Made by a program: the position numbers and the translations under genes. The notes below the pieces were generated by a model. The model was given only the letters and a program-made list of their open reading frames with translations. It did not search any database and was not told the DNA's origin. From Nocardioides marmoribigeumensis (GTDB lineage: Bacteria; Actinomycetota; Actinomycetes; Propionibacteriales; Nocardioidaceae), in NCBI RefSeq assembly GCF_031458325.1, contig NZ_JAVDYG010000001.1, positions 2,852,001 through 2,916,000 of the forward strand: a stretch of DNA of 64,000 nt, written 5' to 3'. Of the stretch, positions 36,572 to 45,659 are shown piece after piece (position 1 is the stretch's first letter; every line of letters starts with the position of its first letter).

Positions 36572-37662
36572 CCTCGGCCCCGGCGGTCGCCTCGCTGCGT
36601 GCCTCGGCCTACACGGTGCCGACCGACCGACCCGAGGCCGACGGCACCCTCGCCTGGGACTCGACCACCATCGTCGTGGTCGAGGCCGAGGCGGGGAGCG
36701 TCACCGGGCTCGGCTGGACCTATGCGCCGGCCGTGGGGGCGCAGGTCGTGACCGACCTGCTCGCCCCGGCGGTGACCGGGCGGCCGGCGCTCGATCCGGA
36801 GGACTCCTGGAGCGCCATGGTGCGTGCGGTCCGCAACGCCGGTCGCCCCGGACTGGTCGGCTGCGCGATCTCGGCGACCGACATCGCCCTGTGGGACCTG
36901 GCAGCTCGTCTGCGCGGGGTGCCGCTCGTCGAGCTGTGGGACCAGCCCGCCCGGCCGGTCGAGGTCTACGGCAGCGGCGGCTTCACGACGTACGACGACG
37001 CGACGCTCGAGGCGCAGCTGCGCGGCTGGCTCGACCTCGGGTGCAGGCGGGTGAAGATCAAGATCGGCGAGTCGTGGGGCACGTGCACCGAGCGCGACCT
37101 CGAGCGGGCAGCCCGTGCGGCGGTCGTCACTGCCGGCGAGGCCGAGCTGATGGTGGACGCCAACGGTGCCTACGACGTCGAGCAGGCGTGCACGGTGGGC
37201 AGGCGGCTCGACGCGCTGGGCGTGACGTGGTTGGAGGAGCCGGTCAGCTCCGACGACCACGAGGGTCTCACCGCGGTGCGCGAGCACCTCCGTGCCGACG
37301 TCGCGGCGGGGGAGTACGGCTGGGACCTGGCCGGGCTGGTCCACCTCGCACCCCACGTGGACTGCCTCCAGGTCGACGTGACCCGCTGCGGCGGCTACAC
37401 CGAGTGGCGCCGCGTGGCTGCCGACCCGCGCCTGGCGGGAGTCGACCTCTCCGGCCACTGCGCGCCGTACGCCTCGCTCCCGGTGGCCGCCACCACCCCT
37501 CAGCTGCGTCACGTGGAGTACTTCCACGACCACGTCCGGATCGAGCGGAGGTTCTTCGACGGCTGTGTCGGGATCCGCGACGGACGCCTGGTCGTGCCGG
37601 ACGGACCCGGCCACGGACTGTCCTTCCGGAGAGGCGAGGCCGAGCAGCACCGCGTCGCCTGA
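36568..37662 (+). CDS. Enolase superfamily protein, mandelate racemase-like
   Basis: A 364-residue enolase-fold enzyme. The barrel has the KxK acid/base pair in RRVKIKIG, metal ligands Asp in MVDANGAY, Glu in WLEEPVSS and Glu in AAGEYGWD, and a His in LSGHCAPY. All residues needed for abstraction of a proton next to a carboxylate are present. Such enzymes dehydrate or racemise sugar acids and related hydroxy acids. GTG overlaps the PoxB-like stop. A hydroxyacid made here could feed the 2-hydroxyacid dehydrogenase in the same operon. Confidence 0.88.
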   Translation: MTSAPAVASLRASAYTVPTDRPEADGTLAWDSTTIVVVEAEAGSVTGLGWTYAPAVGAQVVTDLLAPAVTGRPALDPEDSWSAMVRAVRNAGRPGLVGCAISATDIALWDLAARLRGVPLVELWDQPARPVEVYGSGGFTTYDDATLEAQLRGWLDLGCRRVKIKIGESWGTCTERDLERAARAAVVTAGEAELMVDANGAYDVEQACTVGRRLDALGVTWLEEPVSSDDHEGLTAVREHLRADVAAGEYGWDLAGLVHLAPHVDCLQVDVTRCGGYTEWRRVAADPRLAGVDLSGHCAPYASLPVAATTPQLRHVEYFHDHVRIERRFFDGCVGIRDGRLVVPDGPGHGLSFRRGEAEQHRVA

Positions 37663-37713
37663 CGAGGCTGCGAGACTGCGAGGTGCCAGGCATGCCGACG
37701 AAGGGATCCACCG

Positions 37714-38730
37714 GTGTCACTCGACGGGCTCGACAGGTTCGACCGCTATCCGCTGCTGTTCGGGCCCAGCCCGGTCCACCGCCTCGACCGGCTGACCCAG
37801 CACCTCGGCGGCGCGGACCTCTGGGCCAAGCGCGAGGACTGCAGCTCCGGGCTCGCGTACGGCGGCAACAAGACCCGCAAGCTCGAGTACATCGTCCCCG
37901 ACGCGCTCGCGAGCGGCGCGGACACCCTCGTCTCCATCGGCGGCTACCAGTCCAACCACACCCGCCAGGTCGCCGCGGTCGCCGCCAAGCTCGGTCTCAA
38001 GGCGCGTCTGGTCCAGGAGCGCTGGGTCGACTGGCCGGACGCGGTCAACGACAAGGTCGGCAACATCCTGCTCTCGCGGATCATGGGTGCCGACGTCCGG
38101 CTCGACCCGCGTGGCTTCGACATCGGCATCCGCTCGTCGTACGAGGAGGCGATCGAGGACGTGCGCGCGTCCGGCGGCACGCCGTACGGCATCCCGGCCG
38201 GGGCGTCGGAGCATCCCCTCGGTGGACTGGGTTTCGCCAACTGGGCAAGGGAGGTCGAGCAGCAGGAGGCCGAGCTGGGCGTCTTCTTCGACACGATCGT
38301 GGTGTGCACGGTGACCGGCTCGACGCACGCCGGCATGATCGCCGGGTTCGCGGGCCTCGACCGTCCGCGCCGGGTGATCGGCATCGATGCCTCGGCCACG
38401 CTGGAGAAGACGCGCGCCCAGGTCGAGCGGATCGCCCGCCGCACCGCCGACCTCATCGGCATCGGCCGCGACCTCCGCGACGACGAGATCACCGTGCTCG
38501 AGGGCTGGGCAGGGGACCTGTACGGCATTCCGGTCCAGTCGACCGTCGACGCGATCCGGCTCAGTGGCGAGCTCGAGGGCATGATCATCGACCCGGTCTA
38601 CGAGGGGAAGTCCATGGCCGGGCTGGTCGACCTCGTCCGGAGCGGTGAGATCCCGTCGTCCTCGACGGTGCTCTACGCCCACCTCGGCGGCCAGCCCGCG
38701 TTGAACGCCTACTCCGGCGTCTTCTCCTAG
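37714..38730 (+). CDS. acdS: 1-aminocyclopropane-1-carboxylate deaminase
   Basis: A 338-residue PLP enzyme closely following ACC deaminases: [20 protein letters not shown] (PLP Lys near residue 53), [51 protein letters not shown] (Tyr-Glu pair expected in true ACC deaminase) and [11 protein letters not shown]. It cleaves ACC, the ethylene precursor of plants, to 2-oxobutyrate and ammonia; relatives desulfhydrate D-cysteine, but the Tyr-Glu motif favours ACC. GTG at 37714 follows AAGGGA. It is 51 bases after the enolase-type gene, on the same strand. Confidence 0.9.
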   Translation: MSLDGLDRFDRYPLLFGPSPVHRLDRLTQHLGGADLWAKREDCSSGLAYGGNKTRKLEYIVPDALASGADTLVSIGGYQSNHTRQVAAVAAKLGLKARLVQERWVDWPDAVNDKVGNILLSRIMGADVRLDPRGFDIGIRSSYEEAIEDVRASGGTPYGIPAGASEHPLGGLGFANWAREVEQQEAELGVFFDTIVVCTVTGSTHAGMIAGFAGLDRPRRVIGIDASATLEKTRAQVERIARRTADLIGIGRDLRDDEITVLEGWAGDLYGIPVQSTVDAIRLSGELEGMIIDPVYEGKSMAGLVDLVRSGEIPSSSTVLYAHLGGQPALNAYSGVFS

Positions 38731-38753
38731 CCGAGCGTGGTCAGCGGCTCCGG

Positions 38754-39656
38754 TCAGCGGCTCCGGCCGGCAGCGAGGCGGACGAGCACGTCGGCGACCG
38801 GCGGGAGCTGCACTCCGTCGCGCCACACGACGGAGAGCGGGCGCCGCAGGTCGAGGTCCTGCAGACCGACCGCGACGAGCCGGCCGGAGCCGAGCTCGTC
38901 CACCACGGCGAGGGCGGACAGCACCGCGGGTCCGATGCCGACGAGGGCGGAGCTCTTCAACGCCGCGTTCGACGCCAGCACCTGCGCCGGGGTGAGCTCG
39001 AGCCCCCGGGTCCGCAACGCCTCGTCGAGGGTCTCGCGCGTGCCCGAACCGGGCTCGCGCACGAGCAGCGGCTCCCGGGCGAGGTCCGCAGCGGTGACGG
39101 GCCGGGTGCGCCCCGCCCACGGGTGGGGGTCGGCGACCACGACGACGAGGTGGTCCCACGCCAGCCGCCGCCGGCGGACGCTGCGCCGGATGGTCGGTGA
39201 CTCGACGAACCCGAGGTCCGCGCGGCCGTGCTCGACGGCGTCGGCGACGTCGGTGGAGTTGGTGACCGACATGGCCACCACGGCGTCGGGCTCCACGTCC
39301 CGCAGCCTGCTCAGCCAGGTCGGCGCGAGGTGCTCGGCGATCGTCATGCTGGCCGCGACGCGCAGCGTGCTGGAGCGGTGCTCCCGCAGCACGGCCACCG
39401 ACTCCTCGAACCGGCGCGCGGCACCGAGCACCTCCTCGGCCCAGTCGACCACCACCCGTCCGGACGGCGTCAGCGTCGTCCCGCGCGGCCCTCGCTGGAG
39501 CAGCGTGAGCCGCAGGCCTCGCTCCAGCCGCGCCATCCTGCGGCTGAGGCTCGGTTGGCTCAGCCCGACCTCCTCCGCGACCCGGCCGAGACTGCCGAGC
39601 TGTGCGACCCGCACCAGGAGGGCGAGGTCGCCGAGGTCGGAACCGGACGTGCTCAT
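38754..39656 (-). CDS. LysR family transcriptional regulator
   Basis: A 300-residue LysR protein. The N-terminal helix-turn-helix is LALLVRVAQLGSLGRVAEEV then GLSQPSLSRRMARLERGL; a periplasmic-binding-like effector domain follows (LRVAASMTIAEHLAPTWL). ATG at 39656 begins MSTSGSDLGDLA; the frame is open far upstream but enters yeiH antisense. It is divergent from a yeiH-type gene, a common LysR-target pair. The 70-base gap holds the small inverted repeat ATGACTTCAT at 39668-39677, a possible binding half-site. Confidence 0.9.
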   Translation of the reverse strand: MSTSGSDLGDLALLVRVAQLGSLGRVAEEVGLSQPSLSRRMARLERGLRLTLLQRGPRGTTLTPSGRVVVDWAEEVLGAARRFEESVAVLREHRSSTLRVAASMTIAEHLAPTWLSRLRDVEPDAVVAMSVTNSTDVADAVEHGRADLGFVESPTIRRSVRRRRLAWDHLVVVVADPHPWAGRTRPVTAADLAREPLLVREPGSGTRETLDEALRTRGLELTPAQVLASNAALKSSALVGIGPAVLSALAVVDELGSGRLVAVGLQDLDLRRPLSVVWRDGVQLPPVADVLVRLAAGRSR

Positions 39657-39726
39657 GCACGCAGCGTATGACTTCATGCGGAAGCGACGTCTACCGTCGT
39701 CAATCGCGCCGGCAGAGCCTGGGTGT

Positions 39727-40750
39727 GTGCTCCTCTCCGTCGTCGTCGCCGACTCCACCACGCAGACCCCGGGGCCCGTGCGTCGCCACGGGCCGGGGGT
39801 CGCCGTCGCCGTCGCCGGCGTCCTGGCCTCCGTCCTCGCCCACCGGCTCCTGAGCCCGGTGGGGACCCTGACGTGGGCGGTCCTGCTCGGCGCCGCGGCA
39901 GCCAACGTCGGGGTGCTGCCCGAGGCGGCGCGTCCAGGGCTCGCGCTGGCCACCCGGAGGCTGCTGCGGCTCGGTGTCGTGCTGCTCGGTTGCTCGCTGT
40001 CCGTGGTGGCGATCGTCCGGCTGGGTGGACCCATGGTCGTGCTGGTCGTGGTCACCTTGGTCAGCACGCTCGTGGTGCTGGCTCGGGACGCGCCTCGGCC
40101 TGGGGGCCGCCACCAGCCTGCTGATCGCGACCGGGTTCGCGATCTGCGGCGCCTCTGCCGTGGCCGCGATGGGGGACACCGCCGAGGCGGAGGAGGACGA
40201 CGTCGCGGTCGCGATCGCGATGGTGACGATCTGCGGCACCGTGGCGATGGTGGTGCTCCCGCTCCTCCAGCAGCCGCTGGGGCTGAGCGACGCGCAGTAC
40301 GGCGCCTGGGTCGGCGCGAGCGTGCACGAGGTCGGCCAGGTGGTGGCCGCTGCCGGACCCGCGGGCGGGGCCGCGGTGGGGATCGCCGTCGTGGTCAAGC
40401 TGACGCGGGTGCTGCTCCTGGCGCCGGTGGTGGCCGGGGTCGGGATCCTGCGCCGCAGGCGGCCGGCGTCCTCGGGCGCGACCGGGACCCGGCCACCGCT
40501 CGTCCCCCTCTTCGTGGTCGGCTTCCTGGCCTGCGTGGCCCTGCGCAGCGCGGGGGTGCTGTCGCCTGCGGCGCTGGAGGTGGTGGGCACGGCACAGACC
40601 CTGGTCCTCGGTGCGGCCCTCTTCGCCATGGGCACCGGGGTGCACCTGCCCTCGCTGGTGCGCAGCAGTGGCCGCGCGCTGGTGCTGGCCGCCGCGTCCA
40701 CGCTCGTCGTGGCCGGCGTCTCCCTGGCAGGAGTCCACCTGCTGGTGTGA
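39727..40750 (+). pseudogene. yeiH: YeiH family putative sulfate/anion exporter, frameshifted
   Basis: The N-terminal part (GVAVAVAGVLASVLAHRLL, VLLGAAAANVGVLPEAARP, RLGVVLLGCSLSVVAIVRLG) runs in the frame of GTG 39727. It loses sense after VVTLVSTLVVL near 40078. From there the next frame continues with WLGTRLGLGAATSLLIATG and GASVHEVGQVVAAAGPAGGA to a TGA at 40748-40750. One extra base in 'gtggtgctggctcgg' explains it. The joined protein would have about 340 residues and ten membrane helices, normal for the family. Either a recent pseudogene or a sequencing error; no other damage is seen. Confidence 0.85.
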
Positions 40751-40794
40751 GCGGGCCGTCGCTGCCCATGGACCGACCGCGGCAGCGGACGCCC

Positions 40795-42018
40795 TCAGCC
40801 GTGGCTGCGGGGAGTGAACCGGAGCGGGTACGAGATCGCGCCGGTGTTCCCGGACACGGGCAGCCACTCGCCGCCCGCGAGCGCTTCCGCGTCGGGCATC
40901 GCCGCGGCGAGCATCGGCAGCGCGACGGCCATGTCGACGCGGGCCACGAAGTGCCCGAGGCAGTGGTGGACCCCCTTGCCGAAGCCGAGGTGGGGCGGGC
41001 GCTCGCGTGCGCGGGTGATGTCGAGGTCGGGGTCGGTCACGGCTGCGGGGTCGGTGCCGGCCGCGTGGGAGAGCACCTGCAGGATCGAGCCGGCCGGAAA
41101 GGGCACGCCGCGGAACTCGACGTCCTCGACCGCCTCGCGGGTCACCCACGTCACCGTCGGGTTGACCCGCATGACCTCCTCCACCGCCGGCTCGCCGAGC
41201 TCGGGCCGCTCTCCGAGGAGCCGCCACTGGTCGGGGTGACGGAGCAGGGTCTGCACGGCCAGGCCGATCTGGTTGCGCGTGGTCTCCATGCCGGCGAAGG
41301 CGAGGAAGACCAGCGCGACGACGAGCTCGTCGCGGGTGAGCCTGGCGTCCCGGGCGTGCGCCTCGACGAGTGTGGTCACCAGGTCGTCCCGCGGGTGGAG
41401 GATCCGGTCGTCGATGGCGGCCTCGACGTAGGAGGTGAGTCCTTCGAGGGCTGCCTCGATGAGGGGGAGGTCCTCGGCCACCTTGATCCCGAAGGACCGG
41501 CCGAGGTCGTCGGCCCAGTGCGCGACCTGCTCCCACTCCTCCTCGGGCAGGCCGAGCAGCAGGCACAGGATGCGCGAGGAGTAGGGCTCGGCGAACTCCT
41601 TGATCAGCTCGACCTCGCCTCGACCGGCGAAGCCAGCGATGAGGTCCTCGGCGATCGCGACGAACTGCGGCTGCATGCGCAGGATGCTCTGGCGCTTGAA
41701 GGCGGGCAGCAGCAACCGTCGGAGCCGGTGGTGGTCGTCGCCCTCGATGCTCAGCAGCACCCGCTGCCACCACTCCAGGAACGGTCCTTCGGTCACGCCG
41801 TTCTGCTCGGGCCAGCGTGCATTGCCCTGGCGGAACCGCCGATCGGTCAGCAGCTCGTTGGCGGCGTCGTACCGCAGGACGGCGAAGCCGTAGGACGTGG
41901 TGGCCAGCCAGCCCGCCTCGCGCGCGGCCCGGACCTCGGCCGAGGTGGTGTCGAAGCGCGGGTCGGCCAGGTCCAGGTGGGCCAGGTGGTCCTGCCCGGT
42001 GGCGGCGGCGGAGGGCAT
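40795..42018 (-). CDS. Cytochrome P450
   Basis: A 407-residue soluble bacterial P450. The I-helix oxygen-binding motif is LAFAGMETTRNQ, the ExxR pair is in VEEVMRVNP, and the haem-ligand loop is GFGKGVHHCLGHF with the axial Cys. ATG at 42018 has GAGAGGAA upstream. No ferredoxin or ferredoxin reductase is next to it, so electrons come from elsewhere. It is divergent from the CGNR regulator across 108 bases with the inverted repeat CTGACG/CGTCAG (42091-42116). Substrate unknown; a fatty acid or terpenoid is possible given the desaturase nearby. Confidence 0.93.
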   Translation of the reverse strand: MPSAAATGQDHLAHLDLADPRFDTTSAEVRAAREAGWLATTSYGFAVLRYDAANELLTDRRFRQGNARWPEQNGVTEGPFLEWWQRVLLSIEGDDHHRLRRLLLPAFKRQSILRMQPQFVAIAEDLIAGFAGRGEVELIKEFAEPYSSRILCLLLGLPEEEWEQVAHWADDLGRSFGIKVAEDLPLIEAALEGLTSYVEAAIDDRILHPRDDLVTTLVEAHARDARLTRDELVVALVFLAFAGMETTRNQIGLAVQTLLRHPDQWRLLGERPELGEPAVEEVMRVNPTVTWVTREAVEDVEFRGVPFPAGSILQVLSHAAGTDPAAVTDPDLDITRARERPPHLGFGKGVHHCLGHFVARVDMAVALPMLAAAMPDAEALAGGEWLPVSGNTGAISYPLRFTPRSHG

Positions 42019-42090
42019 CGGCGGTTCCTCTCGGGGGTGGGACCAGCTGCGGCGGGCGCTCGACAGTCAGGATCTACTTCTGGAACAGTG

Positions 42091-42116
42091 CTGACGCTAG
42101 GTCGTCGTCCCGTCAG
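42091..42116. promoter_or_regulatory. Inverted repeat between P450 and CGNR genes
   Basis: CTGACG (42091-42096) and CGTCAG (42111-42116) are separated by 14 bases, just upstream of the CGNR start at 42127. It could be an operator for the CGNR protein or a promoter-region hairpin. Confidence 0.35.
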
Positions 42117-42126
42117 GAGTCAATCG

Positions 42127-42699
42127 ATGTTCGGTCATGACACGGAGATGGCGCTGCGCGGCGCGGTCGCCCTGGTCAACACGATGCCGTCGGAGGTCGA
42201 CCCGACCGCGGGGGAGGGCCTGCCCGACCTCGCGGCCCTGCGCTCCTTCCTCGTGGAGTGGTCGTGGAGCGGCCTGGTGCCGACCCGGAACGCCACCCTG
42301 GACGAGGTGCGCGACCTCCGCCCGCGCCTGCGGGCCTGGTGGACCTCCCCGGAGACCGCGGTCGTGGACGACCTCAACGCCCTCTTCGCGGAGTACGACG
42401 CCACCCCGCGCGTCGTGCGCCACGGGCCCTACGGGTGGCACCTGCACGCCGCCGCGGAGGACGCGCCACTGGCCCACCGCATGGCCGTCGAGGCCGCGGT
42501 GGCGGTCGTGGACCTGCTCCGCGCCGAGGACCTGGGTCGCCTCAAGACCTGCCACGCGCGGGGGTGCGACCGGGTGCTGGTGGACCTCAGCCGCAACCGC
42601 TCACGGGCCTTCTGCGAAGGCGCGTGCGCCGACCGGACCCATGCGGCGGCCTACCGCGCACGTCGCTCCGCGCGCGATCCCGGCACGGCGCTCCGCTGA
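42127..42699 (+). CDS. CGNR-type zinc finger / ABATE domain protein
   Basis: A 190-residue protein. The N-terminal ABATE-like region (ALRGAVALVNTMPSE, LRSFLVEWSW) precedes a C-terminal zinc-finger region with RLKTCHARGCDRVLVDLSRN and AFCEGACADRTHAAAYRARR. All four Cys are kept, but the eponymous CGNR motif is changed to CADR. Members are thought to bind DNA. It is divergent from the P450 gene and is its likely regulator. It ends 12 bases from the end of the convergent desaturase gene. Confidence 0.85.
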   Translation: MFGHDTEMALRGAVALVNTMPSEVDPTAGEGLPDLAALRSFLVEWSWSGLVPTRNATLDEVRDLRPRLRAWWTSPETAVVDDLNALFAEYDATPRVVRHGPYGWHLHAAAEDAPLAHRMAVEAAVAVVDLLRAEDLGRLKTCHARGCDRVLVDLSRNRSRAFCEGACADRTHAAAYRARRSARDPGTALR

Positions 42700-42711
42700 C
42701 CGCGCTCGGGG

Positions 42712-43731
42712 TCAGCGCGCCTTCCGGAGGCCGGCCCCCACGGCCTGGAGGTGCCGCAGCCCCGCGGCGTACGACGCGAGCGGGGGGACCTCGGTGTAGG
42801 TGACGCCTCGCGAGCGGCAGAACTCCCGGACGACCGGCTGGGCCAGCCGCAGGTGGGGGCGCGGCATGCTCGGGAACAGGTGGTGCTCGATCTGGTAGTT
42901 CAGCCCACCCAGCGCCGTGTCGAGGACCCGGCTCCCACGGAGGTTGCGTGAGGTCATCACCTGGCGCAGCAGCGGGTCGGCCGCCTGCTCGCCGTCCAGG
43001 ACCGGCATCCCCTTGTGGCCGGGCGCGAAGGACACCCCCAGGTACAGGCCCTGCAGCGCCTTGTGGATCGAGACGAAGGCCAGGGCCTGCGGCCACGTCA
43101 GCGTGGCCAGCAGCAGGCCGACGTACCCCACGGCGTGCAGCGCCAGCAGGATGGCCTCGGCGCCTCGCCACGGCACCCCGCGCCGGAGCACGTGGCGCAC
43201 GCCCGAGACGTGCAGGTTGACCGCCTCGACCAGGAGCATCGGGAAGAACAGCGCTGCCTGGTGACGGGTCACCCAGGCCGCGAACCCACGGCGCTCTCCC
43301 GCCTGCCGGGCGTCGAAGACGAGCGCCCCGGCGCGCACGTCGGGGTCGGTCTCGAGGTCGTTGGGGTGGGCGTGGTGGGCGTTGTGCTTGGCGACCCACC
43401 AGTCGTAGCTGAGTCCCGTCATGAGGTTCCCGCTGAGCAGCCCGAGGATCCTGCTCCGGCGGGGGTCGCGGGTGACCTGGCGGTGCCCCACGTCGTGACC
43501 GAGGAAGCCGAACTGGGTCGAGACGACGGCGAGGGCGGGGGCCAGGGCCAGCAACGCCCACGAGTCGCGCCACCGCACCATCGCGGCCACGGCGAGGGCG
43601 GTGGCGACGAGCAGCAGCGCGGCGACCTTCACGTAGAACCACGGTCGCGGGGCGAGCAGCCCGCGCTCGCGGATCTCGCGGGCGAGGTCGCCGTAGCCGG
43701 TGCCGTGCTGCGGGGAGGATGTGAGGGACAT
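42712..43731 (-). CDS. Fatty acid desaturase, front-end (linoleoyl-CoA) type
   Basis: A 339-residue membrane desaturase with the three His boxes: GHDVGH, HNAHHAHPN and the C-terminal QIEHH in GGLNYQIEHHLFPSMP. The Gln before EHH marks front-end (delta-5/delta-6) types, though no fused cytochrome b5 domain is present. Four or more membrane helices surround the boxes. It needs oxygen and an external electron donor; none lies nearby. The start at 43731 is preceded by 'aggtcggcc', a fair ribosome site. Confidence 0.92.
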   Translation of the reverse strand: MSLTSSPQHGTGYGDLAREIRERGLLAPRPWFYVKVAALLLVATALAVAAMVRWRDSWALLALAPALAVVSTQFGFLGHDVGHRQVTRDPRRSRILGLLSGNLMTGLSYDWWVAKHNAHHAHPNDLETDPDVRAGALVFDARQAGERRGFAAWVTRHQAALFFPMLLVEAVNLHVSGVRHVLRRGVPWRGAEAILLALHAVGYVGLLLATLTWPQALAFVSIHKALQGLYLGVSFAPGHKGMPVLDGEQAADPLLRQVMTSRNLRGSRVLDTALGGLNYQIEHHLFPSMPRPHLRLAQPVVREFCRSRGVTYTEVPPLASYAAGLRHLQAVGAGLRKAR

Positions 43732-44013
43732 GGCCGACCTCGACTCGTGCGGAACGGTGCCGCCGAGGTCCGGGGTGGCCTGAGTGCCAGGCTACCCGGC
43801 GTCGACCCAGGCGAGGCCTGTCGTCGTGGGCTAGCCACGGGTCGGTGTTCCCAGCGCAATGGCGCGGCCGGCTGGGCTTTTCGGCCTTCCAGGAGGACGG
43901 TGGGGGCAGGAGGTCCCGGAACACGCTTCGGGGACCTGGCCTCATCACCTGTTGCCGCCTGCGACCGATCCGGGTCGCGGGCGGCGCAGCGAGAGGAGTG
44001 AGGTGATCCGTCC
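43732..44013. other. Intergenic region without gene
   Basis: About 280 bases between the divergent desaturase and the small Cys/His protein. I see GC-rich short repeats and ribosome-site-like purine runs (AGGAGGACGG, AGAGGAGTGAGG; only the last precedes a start) but no protein-like frame, tRNA or clear terminator. Confidence 0.5.
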
Positions 44014-44214
44014 ATGGACCGGGGCCCCGATCCGCATCCCGACCACGACGCCGCGCAGCTGACCGCGGCCGACCCGCTCACGGTGCACAACGCCGCCGTC
44101 GACGAGGGTGCGGCCCGCGGCGGAGGATGTGCGCAGGTCCACCTGCCCACCGGAGCCACCTGCATCCTGCCCCGCGGCCACGAAGGGTCGTGCGCGTTCA
44201 GCGAGGGGGGCTGA
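44014..44214 (+). CDS. Small Cys/His-containing protein, 66 residues
   Basis: ATG at 44014 follows the strong ribosome site GAGAGGAGTGAGG. The C-terminal half reads CAQVHLPTGATCILPRGHEG then SCAFSE: three Cys and two His spaced like a small metal-binding knuckle. The N-terminal half is acidic and disordered-looking. Short proteins with a C..H..C..GH..SC pattern are frequent in actinobacteria without a known role. It is 18 bases before the ACR3 gene and may be co-transcribed, which suggests a metal- or metalloid-linked role. That link is inference. Confidence 0.6.
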   Translation: MDRGPDPHPDHDAAQLTAADPLTVHNAAVDEGAARGGGCAQVHLPTGATCILPRGHEGSCAFSEGG

Positions 44215-44232
44215 GTCCGGCAGAGTGTCAGC

Positions 44233-45369
44233 ATGGACAGGGTGTCGAACTCACCCGGCGGCTCACCGCCGGAGCTTCTCCAAGCCCGCTCGACCGAGGC
44301 CGGCGCAGCCGTGCTGCGCCGGCTCTCGACCCTCGACCGGTTCCTCCCGGTCTGGATCATCGCCGCGATGGTGCTCGGCCTGGTGCTCGGCCGGGCCGTG
44401 CCGGGCCTGGACGACGCGCTGGCCTCGGTCGAGATCGGGTCGGTCTCCCTGCCGATCGCCGTCGGCCTGCTGGTGATGATGTACCCCGTGCTCGCCAAGG
44501 TGCGCTACGACGAGCTCGGACATGTCACCGGGGACAAGCGCCTGCTGGTGACCTCGGTCCTGCTCAACTGGGTGCTCGGGCCGGCACTGATGTTCACCCT
44601 GGCCTGGCTGCTGCTGCCCGACCTCCCGGACTACCGCACCGGCCTGATCATCGTCGGGCTGGCCCGCTGCATCGCGATGGTGCTGATCTGGAACGACCTG
44701 GCCTGCGGCGACCGTGAGGCCGCGGCCATCCTGGTCGCCCTCAACGCGGTGTTCCAGATCCTGGCCTTCGCGGTGCTCGGCTGGTTCTACCTCCAGGTGC
44801 TGCCCGGGTGGCTGGGCCTGGAGCAGAACGCGCTCGACGTCTCCATGTGGGGCATCGCGCGGTCCGTCCTGGTCTTCCTCGGCATCCCGCTCCTGGCGGG
44901 CTACCTGACCCGGACCTTCGGCGAACGGGCCAGGGGACGCGAGTGGTACGAGTCGACGCTGCTGCCCCGCATCGGGCCCGCCGCGTTGTACGGCCTGCTG
45001 TTCACCATCGTCATCCTCTTCGCCCTGCAGGGCGACACCATCACCAACCGGCCCCTCGACGTGGCCCGGATCGCCGTGCCCCTGCTCGTCTACTTCGCGC
45101 TGATGTGGGGCGGGTCCATGGTGCTGACCCGGGCGCTCGGCCTGGACTACCAGCGCGCCACCGCGGTCTCCTTCACCGCGGCCGGCAACAACTTCGAGCT
45201 CGCCATCGCGGTCGCGATCGGCGTCTTCGGCGTCGCGTCCGGCCAGGCGCTCGCCGGGGTCGTGGGACCGCTGATCGAGGTGCCCGCCCTGGTCGGGCTG
45301 GTCTACGTCAGCCTGTGGGCCCGCCGCTTCTTCCCGGCGGCGCCCGTCGCCGACCGAGCTGCTGCCTGA
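44233..45369 (+). CDS. acr3: ACR3 family arsenite efflux transporter
   Basis: A 378-residue inner-membrane protein with about ten helices. The conserved arsenite-site segment GLARCIAMVLIWNDLACGD contains the essential Cys. Other family marks are VGLLVMMYPVLAKVRYDELG and TAAGNNFELAIAVAIGVFG with the NFE motif. It exports arsenite, driven by the proton gradient. No arsR, arsC or ArsR-type operator is near, unlike most ars loci, so regulation is not visible. ATG at 44233; a 25-residue cytoplasmic N terminus precedes the first helix. Confidence 0.92.
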   Translation: MDRVSNSPGGSPPELLQARSTEAGAAVLRRLSTLDRFLPVWIIAAMVLGLVLGRAVPGLDDALASVEIGSVSLPIAVGLLVMMYPVLAKVRYDELGHVTGDKRLLVTSVLLNWVLGPALMFTLAWLLLPDLPDYRTGLIIVGLARCIAMVLIWNDLACGDREAAAILVALNAVFQILAFAVLGWFYLQVLPGWLGLEQNALDVSMWGIARSVLVFLGIPLLAGYLTRTFGERARGREWYESTLLPRIGPAALYGLLFTIVILFALQGDTITNRPLDVARIAVPLLVYFALMWGGSMVLTRALGLDYQRATAVSFTAAGNNFELAIAVAIGVFGVASGQALAGVVGPLIEVPALVGLVYVSLWARRFFPAAPVADRAAA

Positions 45370-45397
45370 GCTCGAACCGGGCCTACCGTCCAGCCGG

Positions 45398-45430
45398 GCG
45401 GAGGCGCTCCCCGGTGCGCCCGCGCTTTTC
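45398..45430 (+). terminator. Probable intrinsic terminator after acr3
   Basis: GCGGAGGCGC (45398-45407) pairs with GTGCGCCCGC (45414-45423) at 8 of 10 positions with a 6-base loop, followed by GCTTTTCTC. It lies 28 bases after the acr3 stop. The rest of 45431-45659 is AT-richer than average and probably holds the promoter of the surface-protein gene. Confidence 0.5.
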
Positions 45431-45659
45431 TCTCCCTCCTCTGCTGCGGGCACCTCACGAAATGCACGATCTCGAACCCGCAGGTCAGCGAGCGTGTCGC
45501 GCCGAAGGTAAAGAATCCGGGGCGGGTCGGCTAAACACCGTGACTGCATTCCGCAGGATTCCGTGTGACTGGAGTGATGCAACGATTTGATTTCTTCTGC
45601 ATTTCCCGGCGTGTTTCAACAATGTGATTCCCCCCACCCCCTACGGTCCTCGAACACCT

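Noticed and set aside
38737-42699. A 1320-codon plus-strand open frame
   Set aside because: It strings together antisense LysR, the first part of yeiH, antisense P450 and the CGNR gene. Only the yeiH and CGNR parts are real coding sequence.
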